64,000 nt of DNA from Saprospiraceae bacterium (GTDB taxonomy: Bacteria > Bacteroidota > Bacteroidia > Chitinophagales > Saprospiraceae): NCBI GenBank assembly GCA_020848695.1, contig JADLHT010000014.1, positions 1 through 64,000 on the forward strand. Direction: 5' to 3'. The notes below the pieces were generated by a model, which had not been told where the DNA came from, made no database searches, and saw nothing but the letters and a program-made list of their open reading frames with translations. How positions within the stretch are numbered: the first letter of the stretch is position 1; each line of letters opens with the position of its first letter. Both the position numbers and the translations under genes were made by a program. Positions 1-10,433 of the stretch are shown here, one piece after another.

Positions 1-1873
1 AGTCCTTATCATCGAATGTTCCACCACCTGTTCGACTGGTATTGACAACCATGAATAATTGCTTGATTCCCGATCTCTTAAAGCTAAACATCAGATCATG
101 AATCGTATCACCTGCAAGAAGATCTTTAGTCATTAAGATAGAATCAATCACAATTCCACCATTCTCGGGATCTCCATCATAGAATGTCACATACCATCGA
201 TCACCACTTGACCGAGAAGCATCTTTTTTATTGATAAGATTATAGGTAATTACATATTCATCCTTTAATGGATCATAATTGATGCAAGTTATATCACCCA
301 GTAAGCTTGCTGCCGCTACCTTATACATTCCATTGGAATCCAGTAATGATTCTTGTTGCATGAAGTTATTGTACTTGCCATTCATGTAATTTGCTTGATT
401 AACTTGATAACGAGGAACTGAAAGATCATCATTAATTTGAAGTGGATTATATGCTAACTGATTCCAAATTCCTCTAGCAGGCGCCCACTTGCTATTAGAT
501 GGAGCTCCGAAAACTGTGAACTTTCCAAAGAAAATATCACTTGTAAATGAACATGGAACACAGATCTTAGCTTGCCCGGAATTATCAACATCAGCTACAA
601 TTAGAGACTCGTCCCAGGTACCTGACTTGCATGGAAGTGAGTCTACTGCCACTGGGATTCCATTTATTATATTAATAATCTTCAAATATGTCTCATCTCT
701 ATAAATAATATCTGTTATTTTGTCATTATTTAGATCAAAACAAGTAATACCAGTAGCTCCAGAATTATCTGAAGTAGCTATTGACCATTCTAATTGCAAT
801 TTAGTAGAACCATCATATTTATAAGATAGGAGTAAATTTTCCCTGGTTATTAAGATTGAAGGATAATTTTTCTTATTAATAAAAGTAATACAAGATGCTC
901 CCATCTGACTACCTAATCCTGGTGGGGACACACTACCAAGTAATTTAGGGACTTTATTCTTCAAAGTATAACAATATAATACACCATCAGATCCTACTCC
1001 AGGTGAACTTACAATCACATCTAATGTTCCATCAAGATCAATATCTGCAACACTGGTATTTCCATCTTTATAAAGACCATCTACCCTAATATTATAAGGT
1101 ATCATAGAATTACCTGGCATTCCATTCTTATTTGTTACTACTATCTTATATATGGTAAATCCAGCCGCTAATTCCAAATCAGAAGTATCATCATCTAATT
1201 GTGCTGCAATACTTAGTGGCCTCATTGACCAATTCACATCATTCTCTCCTCCTATTCCATTCTGCCCTCCTTCCATTAGTAGAACCCCGGTTTGTCCATT
1301 AAATATTTGATTATCCATGTAGACTTCCGGAGTTCCGTCATGATTAAAATCAGCAATACCTATTACTCCATGTAAAAGTTGATTAATCCTATTGTTGTAT
1401 ACTTTCGTATCAGAGATCCATTCTATTGATCCATCTACCTTATAACAGATTAATTTCTCAAAAACATTTGTTGGATTTGGTCGAGTAGGCTCTGCAACTA
1501 CTAAAAATTCAGGAAAAGGATCTGAATTAATATTTGCTGTTGATATTGAAGTACGACTTCCAACCATTCTGTAAGTAAGAATCTGATTCTTAATTGTCCC
1601 GTCTAAAGAATTGATAAATAATATTTGATTCAGGCTCTCTGCTTTACAAATTATCTCAGGAATACAATCTATGTCAATATCTGCCACTATAGGCACCATG
1701 CCAAGATGATTTTTATTCATACATTCAAACTTCTTTTCAATGGATAGCTTTTGACTTAAATAGGCTACATTTTTAAAGCAGTATTCGCTATCATTTTCGG
1801 AGCATACCTTTCTTTGGCAAAAACAATTAACTATTATTATGAATAGTAATCCTAATATCAATTTAACTTTCAA
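1..1873 (-). CDS. Partial secreted FG-GAP/VCBS-like repeat protein (C-terminus beyond window start)
   Basis: Reverse-strand frame read by hand: TTG start at 1873, signal-peptide-like LKVKLILGLLFIIIVNCFCQ, then MVPIVADIDIDCIPEIICKAE-type FG-GAP motifs. The frame looks open at position 1 (...LFMVVNTSRTGGGTFDDKD). Absent from the ORF track because it is truncated by the window edge. Confidence 0.6.
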   Translation of the reverse strand, partial: MKVKLILGLLFIIIVNCFCQRKVCSENDSEYCFKNVAYLSQKLSIEKKFECMNKNHLGMVPIVADIDIDCIPEIICKAESLNQILFINSLDGTIKNQILTYRMVGSRTSISTANINSDPFPEFLVVAEPTRPNPTNVFEKLICYKVDGSIEWISDTKVYNNRINQLLHGVIGIADFNHDGTPEVYMDNQIFNGQTGVLLMEGGQNGIGGENDVNWSMRPLSIAAQLDDDTSDLELAAGFTIYKIVVTNKNGMPGNSMIPYNIRVDGLYKDGNTSVADIDLDGTLDVIVSSPGVGSDGVLYCYTLKNKVPKLLGSVSPPGLGSQMGASCITFINKKNYPSILITRENLLLSYKYDGSTKLQLEWSIATSDNSGATGITCFDLNNDKITDIIYRDETYLKIINIINGIPVAVDSLPCKSGTWDESLIVADVDNSGQAKICVPCSFTSDIFFGKFTVFGAPSNSKWAPARGIWNQLAYNPLQINDDLSVPRYQVNQANYMNGKYNNFMQQESLLDSNGMYKVAAASLLGDITCINYDPLKDEYVITYNLINKKDASRSSGDRWYVTFYDGDPENGGIVIDSILMTKDLLAGDTIHDLMFSFKRSGIKQLFMVVNTSRTGGGTFDDKD

Positions 1874-1955
1874 AATAATTACTTAAAATAGAATAATAAA
1901 AATAAGATCTAATTGCTATTCTAACACAAATACAATTAGATCTTAAATATGATGT

Positions 1956-4343
1956 CTACAATTTAATAAATTTCTTTTGTTTAGTTATTCCCGATTGATC
2001 AACATACCTAACAATATAAACACCCGCTGGTATTTGCCTGCTTACTACATATCGATTGCTCTTAATTATTCCACCATCGATTTCTCTACCAGCTAAATTG
2101 AGGATGTTAAATTGGATATTAGTAGAATTTGTACTGATCGTAAATGAATTTTCGACTACCGGATTTGGGATAATTTCCAATTCTGTAGTTTCATTATTTT
2201 CAGGCTTATTGTGATTCAGTCGATATCCGAGATTAGCGCAATCAGGCTTAGGAATATAAATAGTCTTATAACAGATAGGATTTGTACATGGACAGATAGT
2301 ATTTGGGCAAATCATCAAGGTATAAAAAATATCTTCTCCATACGGCCCTTGTGTCGAATTACTATATGTACCTGAACCAACTTCATTTTGAGTAATGGCA
2401 CTAACTGCTCTAAAACACATCCCTGAAACTCCATTCTTTACGACTAGATCAAAGAAAAAAGCAGAACCCGATTGATTACAATACACATAATTCTTATACA
2501 TCTCAAAATTACATTCCAGTCCTAGATCGCATGGTTTTGGCGGACAAACATATATCACTTGTTGACATCCAATAGGATCTTCAATAATAAACTTTTTACA
2601 TCCCTCACTTATAAGACGACCATCAATTACATAATTTCCCCCGAAATGACATGTATGGATATAATTATTGAGTACGTCTTTTACAGTATAAATCAAATTT
2701 GGATCTCCAGGTATAGAAATTGTAAAGAACCAAATATCATCATATGGATCGAATTGATCTTCAGGATCGCATACAATATTAGTAATTTTAGTTTGGTTAA
2801 GTGAAGGACAGGCTGAGCAAAAACCTGGAGATGCGATATTAAATGTTTTAATGCAATTACCAATTGTAACTTTAAGTGTCCAATCACCTTCTTGAATTAA
2901 GAACGGTCCCAAATCATAAGTACCACTAGAATAGAATGTGCCTAAAGAATAAGTGCCTGACTCAGTTCCAATAGGATTTACAAGACTTCTTTCAGCTGTC
3001 CAATTAAATCCATGAGTATTATCAATTGTAAATCTTACATAATAGTAATCATCTGACATATTGGTAATTGTCCCATTATTCTGACATTGACCAGTAATGG
3101 CGGTTAATCCATAATCTAAATATTCGCTATCACAAATTTCTATTGAATTTGTTGCAACTTGTGGCAAAAAGTTATTTCCAGATTTAAAAAATAGATTTAC
3201 AAAAAGTTCTCTACAACTAATTGATGAAAAATTACTAATGGGCAAATCAAAACAAAATTTATAATCAATATTATTTATTGAAACATTATTAATTATAAAT
3301 CCTGGAACATTGATATGATCTAAAGTCCAGTTACCACATACAACTGGAGGAACAAATGAGCCACACACCTTTATCATATTACCATCACACGAATAATAAT
3401 CAATTCCTAAACCTGCTTGGCCTATAGGAGTATCAAATAAAGTTCCCGAACCAAAAGGATTATTATTGCACTCTTCACAAATTCCATCGATATATGCATA
3501 TCCAAAATGTGCTCCGCAACCACAATCGGACGCTGTAATTTCTAATGTAGCAATATTTCCAATTTCACTAATAGGAATTTTAACTTTATGACATACCCAA
3601 GGTATAGTATCAATCGAAGTAAAAGTACAAGTATCATCGTGATAAAATTTTTCACAATTCAGAATAGAAGCATTAAAGCAAAGGTCGCTATTAGGTGCCA
3701 GATTACACTTTATACCGAAATAAGGCTGCGAATTATCATGATCTGTTGGATTTTCAAGAATTGCAGCATACCAGATTGCAAATTCTCTATTAGTAGAAGT
3801 TACCTTAAATCTTTTAACAATCTTGGTTACTTCACGATTATGTTCCATCAAACAACCATCTCCATTAAGGCCATATCTATGGTTAAGTAGAAGTGCCTTA
3901 TTTCCAAATTTAGTTCTTGAAATTCCTATTAATGGATCACTTCCACTGTTAACAATTTCAAACCTTCTAAAGGAAGGTAGCGGTTCTATTGTCCAAGTCG
4001 CTGGAACATAACCTGGCGGATTAACAACTCTTTTTAATGGAGTACACTCATTGCTACCCTTTTCAATTTGAGTTAATTCACCGAAATAATATAAAAAATC
4101 TTGCTCAAACCCCCCATTATCACAAATCAAGGTATCCTGCCCACACGATATTCCAGGCTTTAGAATTGACATAATGAATAAGATTAAGTTAAGGAAGGAG
4201 GTTCTTAAAAGTTGACTGTTGACTGTTGACTGTTGACTGTTGACTGTTGACTGTTGACTGTTGACTGTTGACTGTTGACTGTTGACTGTTGACTGTTGAC
4301 TGTTGATAGAGTTAAAAGACCGAAAATTAATGATTTTTTCCAT
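1956..4343 (-). CDS. Large secreted protein with T9SS C-terminal sorting domain; N-terminus encoded by a heptanucleotide tandem repeat
   Basis: 795 aa ORF; C-terminus NPVVENSFTISTNSTNIQFNILNLAGREI...PAGVYIVRYVDQSGITKQKKFIKL is a typical T9SS type A sorting domain; signal-peptide-like LLRTSFLNLILFIMSILKPGISCGQ follows (NSQQSTV)n. Confidence 0.85.
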   Translation of the reverse strand: MEKIINFRSFNSINSQQSTVNSQQSTVNSQQSTVNSQQSTVNSQLLRTSFLNLILFIMSILKPGISCGQDTLICDNGGFEQDFLYYFGELTQIEKGSNECTPLKRVVNPPGYVPATWTIEPLPSFRRFEIVNSGSDPLIGISRTKFGNKALLLNHRYGLNGDGCLMEHNREVTKIVKRFKVTSTNREFAIWYAAILENPTDHDNSQPYFGIKCNLAPNSDLCFNASILNCEKFYHDDTCTFTSIDTIPWVCHKVKIPISEIGNIATLEITASDCGCGAHFGYAYIDGICEECNNNPFGSGTLFDTPIGQAGLGIDYYSCDGNMIKVCGSFVPPVVCGNWTLDHINVPGFIINNVSINNIDYKFCFDLPISNFSSISCRELFVNLFFKSGNNFLPQVATNSIEICDSEYLDYGLTAITGQCQNNGTITNMSDDYYYVRFTIDNTHGFNWTAERSLVNPIGTESGTYSLGTFYSSGTYDLGPFLIQEGDWTLKVTIGNCIKTFNIASPGFCSACPSLNQTKITNIVCDPEDQFDPYDDIWFFTISIPGDPNLIYTVKDVLNNYIHTCHFGGNYVIDGRLISEGCKKFIIEDPIGCQQVIYVCPPKPCDLGLECNFEMYKNYVYCNQSGSAFFFDLVVKNGVSGMCFRAVSAITQNEVGSGTYSNSTQGPYGEDIFYTLMICPNTICPCTNPICYKTIYIPKPDCANLGYRLNHNKPENNETTELEIIPNPVVENSFTISTNSTNIQFNILNLAGREIDGGIIKSNRYVVSRQIPAGVYIVRYVDQSGITKQKKFIKL
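4211..4306. repeat. Heptanucleotide tandem repeat (GTTGACT)x13 plus partial GTTGA
   Basis: Direct reading: 13 perfect consecutive 7-bp units at 4211-4301, then GTTGA at 4302-4306; sense strand of the overlapping gene is (AGTCAAC)n. Confidence 0.97.
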
Positions 4344-4712
4344 AATTGATATGATTTAGAGGAGTATGATGAACATAACCCATGTTAATTAATATAAAGA
4401 CTAAGTGCAATATGTTCACGAGAGAATGTTTACCGTCTTTCTCTAAAGACCAGACCTGTCAGGTGGAGTAATCGCTGCTTCCATACGCATAACATTTATA
4501 TAAGCAAATATACTCTATAGAGAACAGGGTTACAAGTTTTGGAAGATTATTTTTTAAAGTTCAGGGTAAACCCTATAATAAGAAATTAATGAGATAATTT
4601 TGCAAATGTTCGCAACTTAAAAATCAATTACAAGATGACCGTCAGATTTCCTTTCCGAATGACCTTATACATTTGGGTATCTTCTCTGTAAAACACAGTT
4701 ATATGTTTTCAA

Positions 4713-6320
4713 TTAGTGCAGGTTAATTATTTTTCTCAATACAGATTGATATTCATAAGGATTTTTTAATCTAGCCTCTATTAATTTTATTAAATCAGAA
4801 GATTTGTCTTCATTAATCCAATCCATTGCTTCCACCAGATAAGCAAATTCTACTAAAGTATCATAGGAAAATTCATTGTTAATCCCATACTGAATACTAG
4901 TTAACTTTTTTATACAATTTAATTCGGCATCATGAAAATTATTTCTATATAATTTTTGAATTTTATTTTGAATTCTCTTTTTAACGTCTGAAAGAGTTAA
5001 ATACGATCCTTGAGAAAAATGCAATACAAGGTTGGAGTCAGTAAATTTTTTTAATAAATGTGGTGTTGATTTGTAATTTGAATTGTTATTTATTTTTGTA
5101 AATTCTTTGTGTGCCAGAATCGATAATTTTTTATCCACAGGAACAAAACCCATTCGATAATAAAACCAAAAAGCACCACTGGCAATTCCTTCTTCATTGT
5201 CTTTACCATACTGGTAAGGCTCTATCTCAAAATGTTGTATCTTAAATATTTGATGATACACTCTTAACAGATTATTAAAAAACAAACCAGATTCACCACC
5301 TCGGCACCAATCAAATATATTAAGACCTATTAAAGCGTGTTCACCAAAGATCCACGCACCACCGTATGCAGCTGGATATCCGTTTTTATATAAAGTGTAG
5401 CCTACATAGGATTCATAAGGTAATTGCTTGTCATGAGTCATGGTAAATAAGGCAATGTCAATTCCTCGTTCCAATGAATAATATCTTATTGAATCTTTAT
5501 CCATGTAAGTAACCGGATCGGTTTCTCTTTGTAAAAGCAATAATTTTAATCTGGAAGTATAGGCTATTGAGTATTTCTGCTCATCAGTCAAATCTTGATA
5601 TTGGTTGACTGGAAGTTTTATCCAATCATTAGTGTTTATTTTTTTTAACCAATCGGAATGATAGTATATGGGAGAAAATTCCAAATGATTATAAGTTCTA
5701 CTTCTTTCGGGGGTATCAATATATAGTTGTATTCCAAATTGTTGCTTTTCGAACATCAGATCCCGTAAGGATTTGCTGTTTTTTATTTGACCAAACTGAC
5801 TTAAAATAAAACTCAGTTGATTCTTCTCTTTTATACACAGATAATCGAACCATTCTTGATTGGTCATTCCTAACTGTGATTTGTCACGAAGGTATGACGG
5901 AAGACTAATCGAAAAAATTTCATTAAATTCTTCCGATTCTTCCTTGTAAGAATTGAGTTGAATCGAAAAATTCTGATTCTTCATCCATTGTGTCAGGGTA
6001 AAGGAGAACAAGGAATAACAAGTTGAATAAGGGAGTCCGGAATTTTCGAGTTTTTCTTCATAACGTTTTTTGTTTTTTTTACACCATTGTGTAATGACTC
6101 TTAGCTGATTGAATGCCCAAGCTCGAATGGATTCACTGTATGGATGATTAAGAATAAACAGGATATCGTCGTGCAAGTCCTTTATATTCTTGGGCGAAAG
6201 GTCAAGTCTTTTATTTTGGTTTATAAAGTTTGATGAGGAGAACTGGTTTGATTTGATATCGTGAATATATTTCTCCTTTAAGGATTTTTTCAATAACTTA
6301 GGCTTTGTTAACTTTTTCAT
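4713..6320 (-). CDS. Hypothetical protein (535 aa)
   Basis: Long ORF with clean start; no family confidently recognised. Confidence 0.75.
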   Translation of the reverse strand: MKKLTKPKLLKKSLKEKYIHDIKSNQFSSSNFINQNKRLDLSPKNIKDLHDDILFILNHPYSESIRAWAFNQLRVITQWCKKNKKRYEEKLENSGLPYSTCYSLFSFTLTQWMKNQNFSIQLNSYKEESEEFNEIFSISLPSYLRDKSQLGMTNQEWFDYLCIKEKNQLSFILSQFGQIKNSKSLRDLMFEKQQFGIQLYIDTPERSRTYNHLEFSPIYYHSDWLKKINTNDWIKLPVNQYQDLTDEQKYSIAYTSRLKLLLLQRETDPVTYMDKDSIRYYSLERGIDIALFTMTHDKQLPYESYVGYTLYKNGYPAAYGGAWIFGEHALIGLNIFDWCRGGESGLFFNNLLRVYHQIFKIQHFEIEPYQYGKDNEEGIASGAFWFYYRMGFVPVDKKLSILAHKEFTKINNNSNYKSTPHLLKKFTDSNLVLHFSQGSYLTLSDVKKRIQNKIQKLYRNNFHDAELNCIKKLTSIQYGINNEFSYDTLVEFAYLVEAMDWINEDKSSDLIKLIEARLKNPYEYQSVLRKIINLH

Positions 6321-6355
6321 TGACTTGTACAGTTCAATGCTTTTTAATCTTTGAT

Positions 6356-7513
6356 TTATTTTAGGAAATTTTCACCTTGACTTGCCATTTTTCTTAGCAA
6401 AAGACTGCAACGATAGCGAGGATCATGGTATTTATCAAAAAGATTATCCAGTTGCTGGACACACTTTTTAATACCGATTTCATCGGCCCATTGTAAGAGT
6501 CCTTTTGGATAATTTACTCCTTTGGTCATTGAAATCTCAATATCCTCTTTTGTCGCAATTTTGAAATACAACGCATCTGCCGCTTCATTGATCAGCATGA
6601 CAAGAATTCTGGAAGAAATTTTTTCTGAATCAGTATCTGAGATTGTCGAATTTAGTTTTTGTACATTGGAACCATAGGTATAAAAGCCCCTTTCAGATTT
6701 TACACCCAGAAATCCTGCTTCAACAAGTCTTTTTTGAATAAAGGAAGGACGATATCTCGGATCTTGGTAAAAAGCATTATAAACAATTTCAGTTACATTG
6801 TAATTGATGTCATGTCCAATAAAATCCATCAAAGCAAAAGGTCCCATTTTAAAGCCCTTTTGAAGCATGGCACTATCAATATCTTCAATTTTAGCTATTC
6901 CTTCTTCTAACATCTTTAATGCTTCTCCATAATAGGGTCTTGCAATTCTATTTACAATAAATCCAGGTGTATCTTTGGCTACTACTGATAATTTTCTACA
7001 ATGTTTTAAATATTCGACCGATCGCTCTACTGTAATTTGAGAAGTCTGTATTGCCGGAATTACTTCCACCAGTTTCATAATATGTGCCGGATTAAAGAAA
7101 TGGAGGCCAATGAACCTTTCAGGATTGTTGACTGAAGCTGCAATTGATGTTATACTCAGTGATGATGTATTGGTTGCAAGAATACAGGAATCTGAAACAA
7201 GTGAAGAGAGTTGTTTGAATAAATTCTGTTTTGCTTCCAGATTCTCAATAATGGCTTCTATGATAATATCACAGGAATACAGTTCATTAATATTTTTAAC
7301 AAAATGAATTTTAGAATGAAGTGAATTTGCTTGTTCTTGAGTTAAGTTATTTTTGCTAATTTCTTTATTTAGAAATTTTTGAATATTATTGAGTGCTTTC
7401 TCGACCATTGATTCGTTACTCTCAAATACAAAGACATCACATCCACCAATAATTACTGCTAAAATAATCCCTTGCCCCATGGTCCCCGCACCGACTAAGC
7501 CTGTTTTCTTCAT
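6356..7513 (-). CDS. paaH: 3-hydroxyacyl-CoA / 3-hydroxybutyryl-CoA dehydrogenase (PaaH/Hbd-like)
   Basis: MKKTGLVGAGTMGQGI (Rossmann), GLHFFNPAHIMKLVEVI, DTPGFIVNRIARPYYGEAL, second 3HCDH domain at C-terminus. The track ORF starts at 7558, but the ATG at 7513 gives the canonical start. Confidence 0.85.
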   Translation of the reverse strand: MKKTGLVGAGTMGQGIILAVIIGGCDVFVFESNESMVEKALNNIQKFLNKEISKNNLTQEQANSLHSKIHFVKNINELYSCDIIIEAIIENLEAKQNLFKQLSSLVSDSCILATNTSSLSITSIAASVNNPERFIGLHFFNPAHIMKLVEVIPAIQTSQITVERSVEYLKHCRKLSVVAKDTPGFIVNRIARPYYGEALKMLEEGIAKIEDIDSAMLQKGFKMGPFALMDFIGHDINYNVTEIVYNAFYQDPRYRPSFIQKRLVEAGFLGVKSERGFYTYGSNVQKLNSTISDTDSEKISSRILVMLINEAADALYFKIATKEDIEISMTKGVNYPKGLLQWADEIGIKKCVQQLDNLFDKYHDPRYRCSLLLRKMASQGENFLK

Positions 7514-7632
7514 TTCCTGATCTGATATATGAGACAAAGTTAGAAAGATCAAAAGCAATGTAGTGTTAAAATATCAGTAAATGTTTGAAACGTTTGTAGA
7601 AATAAAACGTTATTTGTTTAAAGATACATACC

Positions 7633-9732
7633 ATGCGAATAATAATTATGAAGTTATGCCTTCTGATTGTATTTCTATCTTTCGAACCTAATTTATTTGC
7701 CTTTAATAGGCTCAGAATTATTGATCCAAGAGGATGGTATAACGAGCCCGGAAGTATAGATTCTGCTACTATTATTACAAGGCCAAAAGGTTTTTTTCTA
7801 GAAGTAAGCATGATACTCAATTTTAGTGCAAAAAATTTGTGGTATAGTCCAACAGATTCATTCGAAATTGTCTTCGATTTTGAATTGCCTGATAATGCTG
7901 CCATCAATGAGTCCTGGTTGTGGCTTGATCCCAATATTATATTAAGAGGAAAAATTTTTGATAAGTGGACGGCAAGTACAATTTATGAGGATATTGTAAA
8001 ACGCCGGAGAGATCCTTCAATTTTGAGAAAATTTTCTCCAAATCAGTATCAATTACGAATTTTTCCAATGCAAGGAAATGCTTACCGGAAAGTGAAGATT
8101 GTTTATCTGATTCCCATGAATTTAAATAAGAGTATAGTTTCCACTGAACTGAATGTACCATTTCTTACCTCGTCTCATGTGCCGCTGAAAGAAGTATCTC
8201 TTATCTGTCTAAATCAGACAGGTTATGAGATCCCTTATATTGAAATTGAAGGAGATGAAGTGAATTTATTTGAAAAAGAACAGCAGAATTTTGGTCGTTA
8301 CCATTATAAAAATTGCAGCATATCCGAGATTTTGTCCAACATAATTGTCAAGTATGAACTCGTTAGCAAGAAAACTTCTTACTACTGTTCTTATAATGAT
8401 CAGAATAGCAAATACTATCAGATTGCTATTGATCCTGAATATCTGAACGATGAGATTTCTGCCCAGAACATATTAATTTGTCTGGATTATACCACAGGTC
8501 GTCACGATAAGGTGTGGAGCCATATCCAAACTCAATTACTAAAACAATATAATTCAAAGTCAAAGTTTAATGTCTGTTTTATCGATCGCTTCATTCAGCC
8601 CAAATTGGTATTTGGTAATTGGGAGCCCATTACATTAGAGAAGCTTGAGAAATGTAATGAAGTTATTGTTAAGGAACAAAGTTTTGCCCGCAACCTACAG
8701 TCACTACTTATAAACGGAGTGGATTACATTGTGAAGAATTCAGAAAAAGCAAAAATATTTCTTGTAACATCGGATTTTGATAGTTATACACCTGAGTATT
8801 CTAACCAGCTGATTGAAACAATAACTAAGCTTTCTAATAAGGAAATACCATTTTTCATTTCTGATATTAATACTTCAAGAAGCAATTGCAGGCTTGTTCA
8901 AAATTTATATTATTGTAATAATGAATATTTGTTCACTAACCTTTCCAGAGTCCACAAAGGGGAATATTTTTTAATTTCTAATTCTTTAATATCAGAAAAG
9001 GAAGTAATCGAGCAAGGTCTTAAAAGTCTTCTGGGATCAATTTATAATCTGGACATTTATGTTAAGCCAACTAACGGAATAAGTTTTAATCGTTATCATG
9101 TAACGCCTGAAAGAACCAATCTTGCAGACGGATTGAGACAGGTTGGAAGGTTTACTGGAGGACCTCCATTTTTAGTTGAGGTATCCGGATTGTTGAATGG
9201 AAAAGAATTTACCAATACAATTTCAATTCCTGTAGAGAATGTCGTTTACTCAGATGAAAGCAATGCTCAGATCTGGGCTGGCTATTTTTTGCGGAATAAC
9301 GAATGGAACACTTCCAACGGATCGATTAACAGTTGTATAGGTTTAAGTACTGAATATAAAGTATTAAGTGCAAATACTGCTTTTTTATGTTTAGAAGACA
9401 CCAGTTATTATTGTTCAAATTGTTTGGATGAATCAAAGCTTAATACCAAAGTTGAAGAAACTAGTAAGGATAGTATTCAATTTAAAGCATTTCCTAATCC
9501 ATTTACAGATCAGGTTGAAATTACATTCTCATTGGAAATATCAGATGAGATCGTAAGTCTAAATATTACGGATCTTCAAGGCAGGCTGATGGAAAGTCTT
9601 AAAGTAACCCGAGAAGAGGGTAAGAAATTTAGAGCGAGCTGGAGTCCGTCTCATGGAGTGAAGTCTGGTATTTATTTTGGAATATTAACTACAAAAAACC
9701 TTCGACGTTCAATCAAACTCATAAAAACTTAA
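7633..9732 (+). CDS. VIT-domain-like secreted protein with T9SS sorting domain
   Basis: N-terminal VIT-like block (FELPDNAAINESWLWLDPNIILRGKIFDKWTASTIYEDIVKRRRDPSILRKFSPNQYQLRIFPMQGNAYRKVKIVYLIPM); C-terminal FPNPFTDQVEITFSL...SGIYFGILTTKNLRRSIKLIKT. Confidence 0.75.
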   Translation: MRIIIMKLCLLIVFLSFEPNLFAFNRLRIIDPRGWYNEPGSIDSATIITRPKGFFLEVSMILNFSAKNLWYSPTDSFEIVFDFELPDNAAINESWLWLDPNIILRGKIFDKWTASTIYEDIVKRRRDPSILRKFSPNQYQLRIFPMQGNAYRKVKIVYLIPMNLNKSIVSTELNVPFLTSSHVPLKEVSLICLNQTGYEIPYIEIEGDEVNLFEKEQQNFGRYHYKNCSISEILSNIIVKYELVSKKTSYYCSYNDQNSKYYQIAIDPEYLNDEISAQNILICLDYTTGRHDKVWSHIQTQLLKQYNSKSKFNVCFIDRFIQPKLVFGNWEPITLEKLEKCNEVIVKEQSFARNLQSLLINGVDYIVKNSEKAKIFLVTSDFDSYTPEYSNQLIETITKLSNKEIPFFISDINTSRSNCRLVQNLYYCNNEYLFTNLSRVHKGEYFLISNSLISEKEVIEQGLKSLLGSIYNLDIYVKPTNGISFNRYHVTPERTNLADGLRQVGRFTGGPPFLVEVSGLLNGKEFTNTISIPVENVVYSDESNAQIWAGYFLRNNEWNTSNGSINSCIGLSTEYKVLSANTAFLCLEDTSYYCSNCLDESKLNTKVEETSKDSIQFKAFPNPFTDQVEITFSLEISDEIVSLNITDLQGRLMESLKVTREEGKKFRASWSPSHGVKSGIYFGILTTKNLRRSIKLIKT

Positions 9733-9877
9733 GTCCAATAAGCATTATAGTTCGGTTATTGTTGACATATAGCTGATTATCCGTAATTGTATTGAAAACA
9801 AATTTATTCACTATACTGTGAAAATCAAATTTGCATTAGCATAATTTGGTAATAATTTCAGGACTATTCCTAAGCAG

Positions 9878-10432
9878 TTAATGGCATTTAAAATAATCAA
9901 AGGGTTCCAGACATTCCTTGCACTTATACAGTGCTTTGCAAGCAGTTGAAGCAAATTCACTGATTAAAACTGTGTGTTCAGAATTGCATTGTGGGCAAGG
10001 AACAACTCCCGGATTTTCAAATAATCCCTGAATTCTTTTTTGAACCAGGGGAGGAGCAATTCCATATTGTTTCAGTTTTTGTTTAGCTGGTTCTGTCATC
10101 CAGTTAGTTGTCCAACTGGGTGAAATAACAGTGATTATTTTGTAATTGAAATTATATTGATCCAGTAATTGTTTGATTTGCATCTCTATAAGTCCCATTG
10201 CAGGGCAACCGATATAAGTAGGAGTTATGGTTATTTGCCAAACTGATTGTATAAATTCCGCTTTTCTAAGGATTCCTAACTCAACAATATTCAGAACAGG
10301 AATTTCAGGATCTTTAATTTGAGACAACAACTCTATCATAGCATGTTCATCGCTTTCAGATTTAAATTCTATGACTTCTGAATACTTTTTTTTCTCTATG
10401 GAATCTACCAGTTCTGTTATTGGATTTTTCAT
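9878..10432 (-). CDS. paaD: 1,2-phenylacetyl-CoA epoxidase subunit PaaD
   Basis: MIP18/DUF59-type N-terminal domain (IKDPEIPVLNIVELGILRKAE), C-terminal zinc-binding CPQCNSEHTVLISEFASTACKALYKCKECLEPFDYFKCH typical of PaaD. Confidence 0.9.
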   Translation of the reverse strand: MKNPITELVDSIEKKKYSEVIEFKSESDEHAMIELLSQIKDPEIPVLNIVELGILRKAEFIQSVWQITITPTYIGCPAMGLIEMQIKQLLDQYNFNYKIITVISPSWTTNWMTEPAKQKLKQYGIAPPLVQKRIQGLFENPGVVPCPQCNSEHTVLISEFASTACKALYKCKECLEPFDYFKCH

Positions 10433-10433
10433 T

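Noticed and set aside
489-704. + strand 71 aa ORF from the track
   Set aside because: Lies antisense to the well-supported FG-GAP-like reverse-strand frame; no family features.
4211-4306. Repeat considered as a CRISPR or mobile-element signature
   Set aside because: Contiguous 7-bp units without spacers; a simple tandem repeat.
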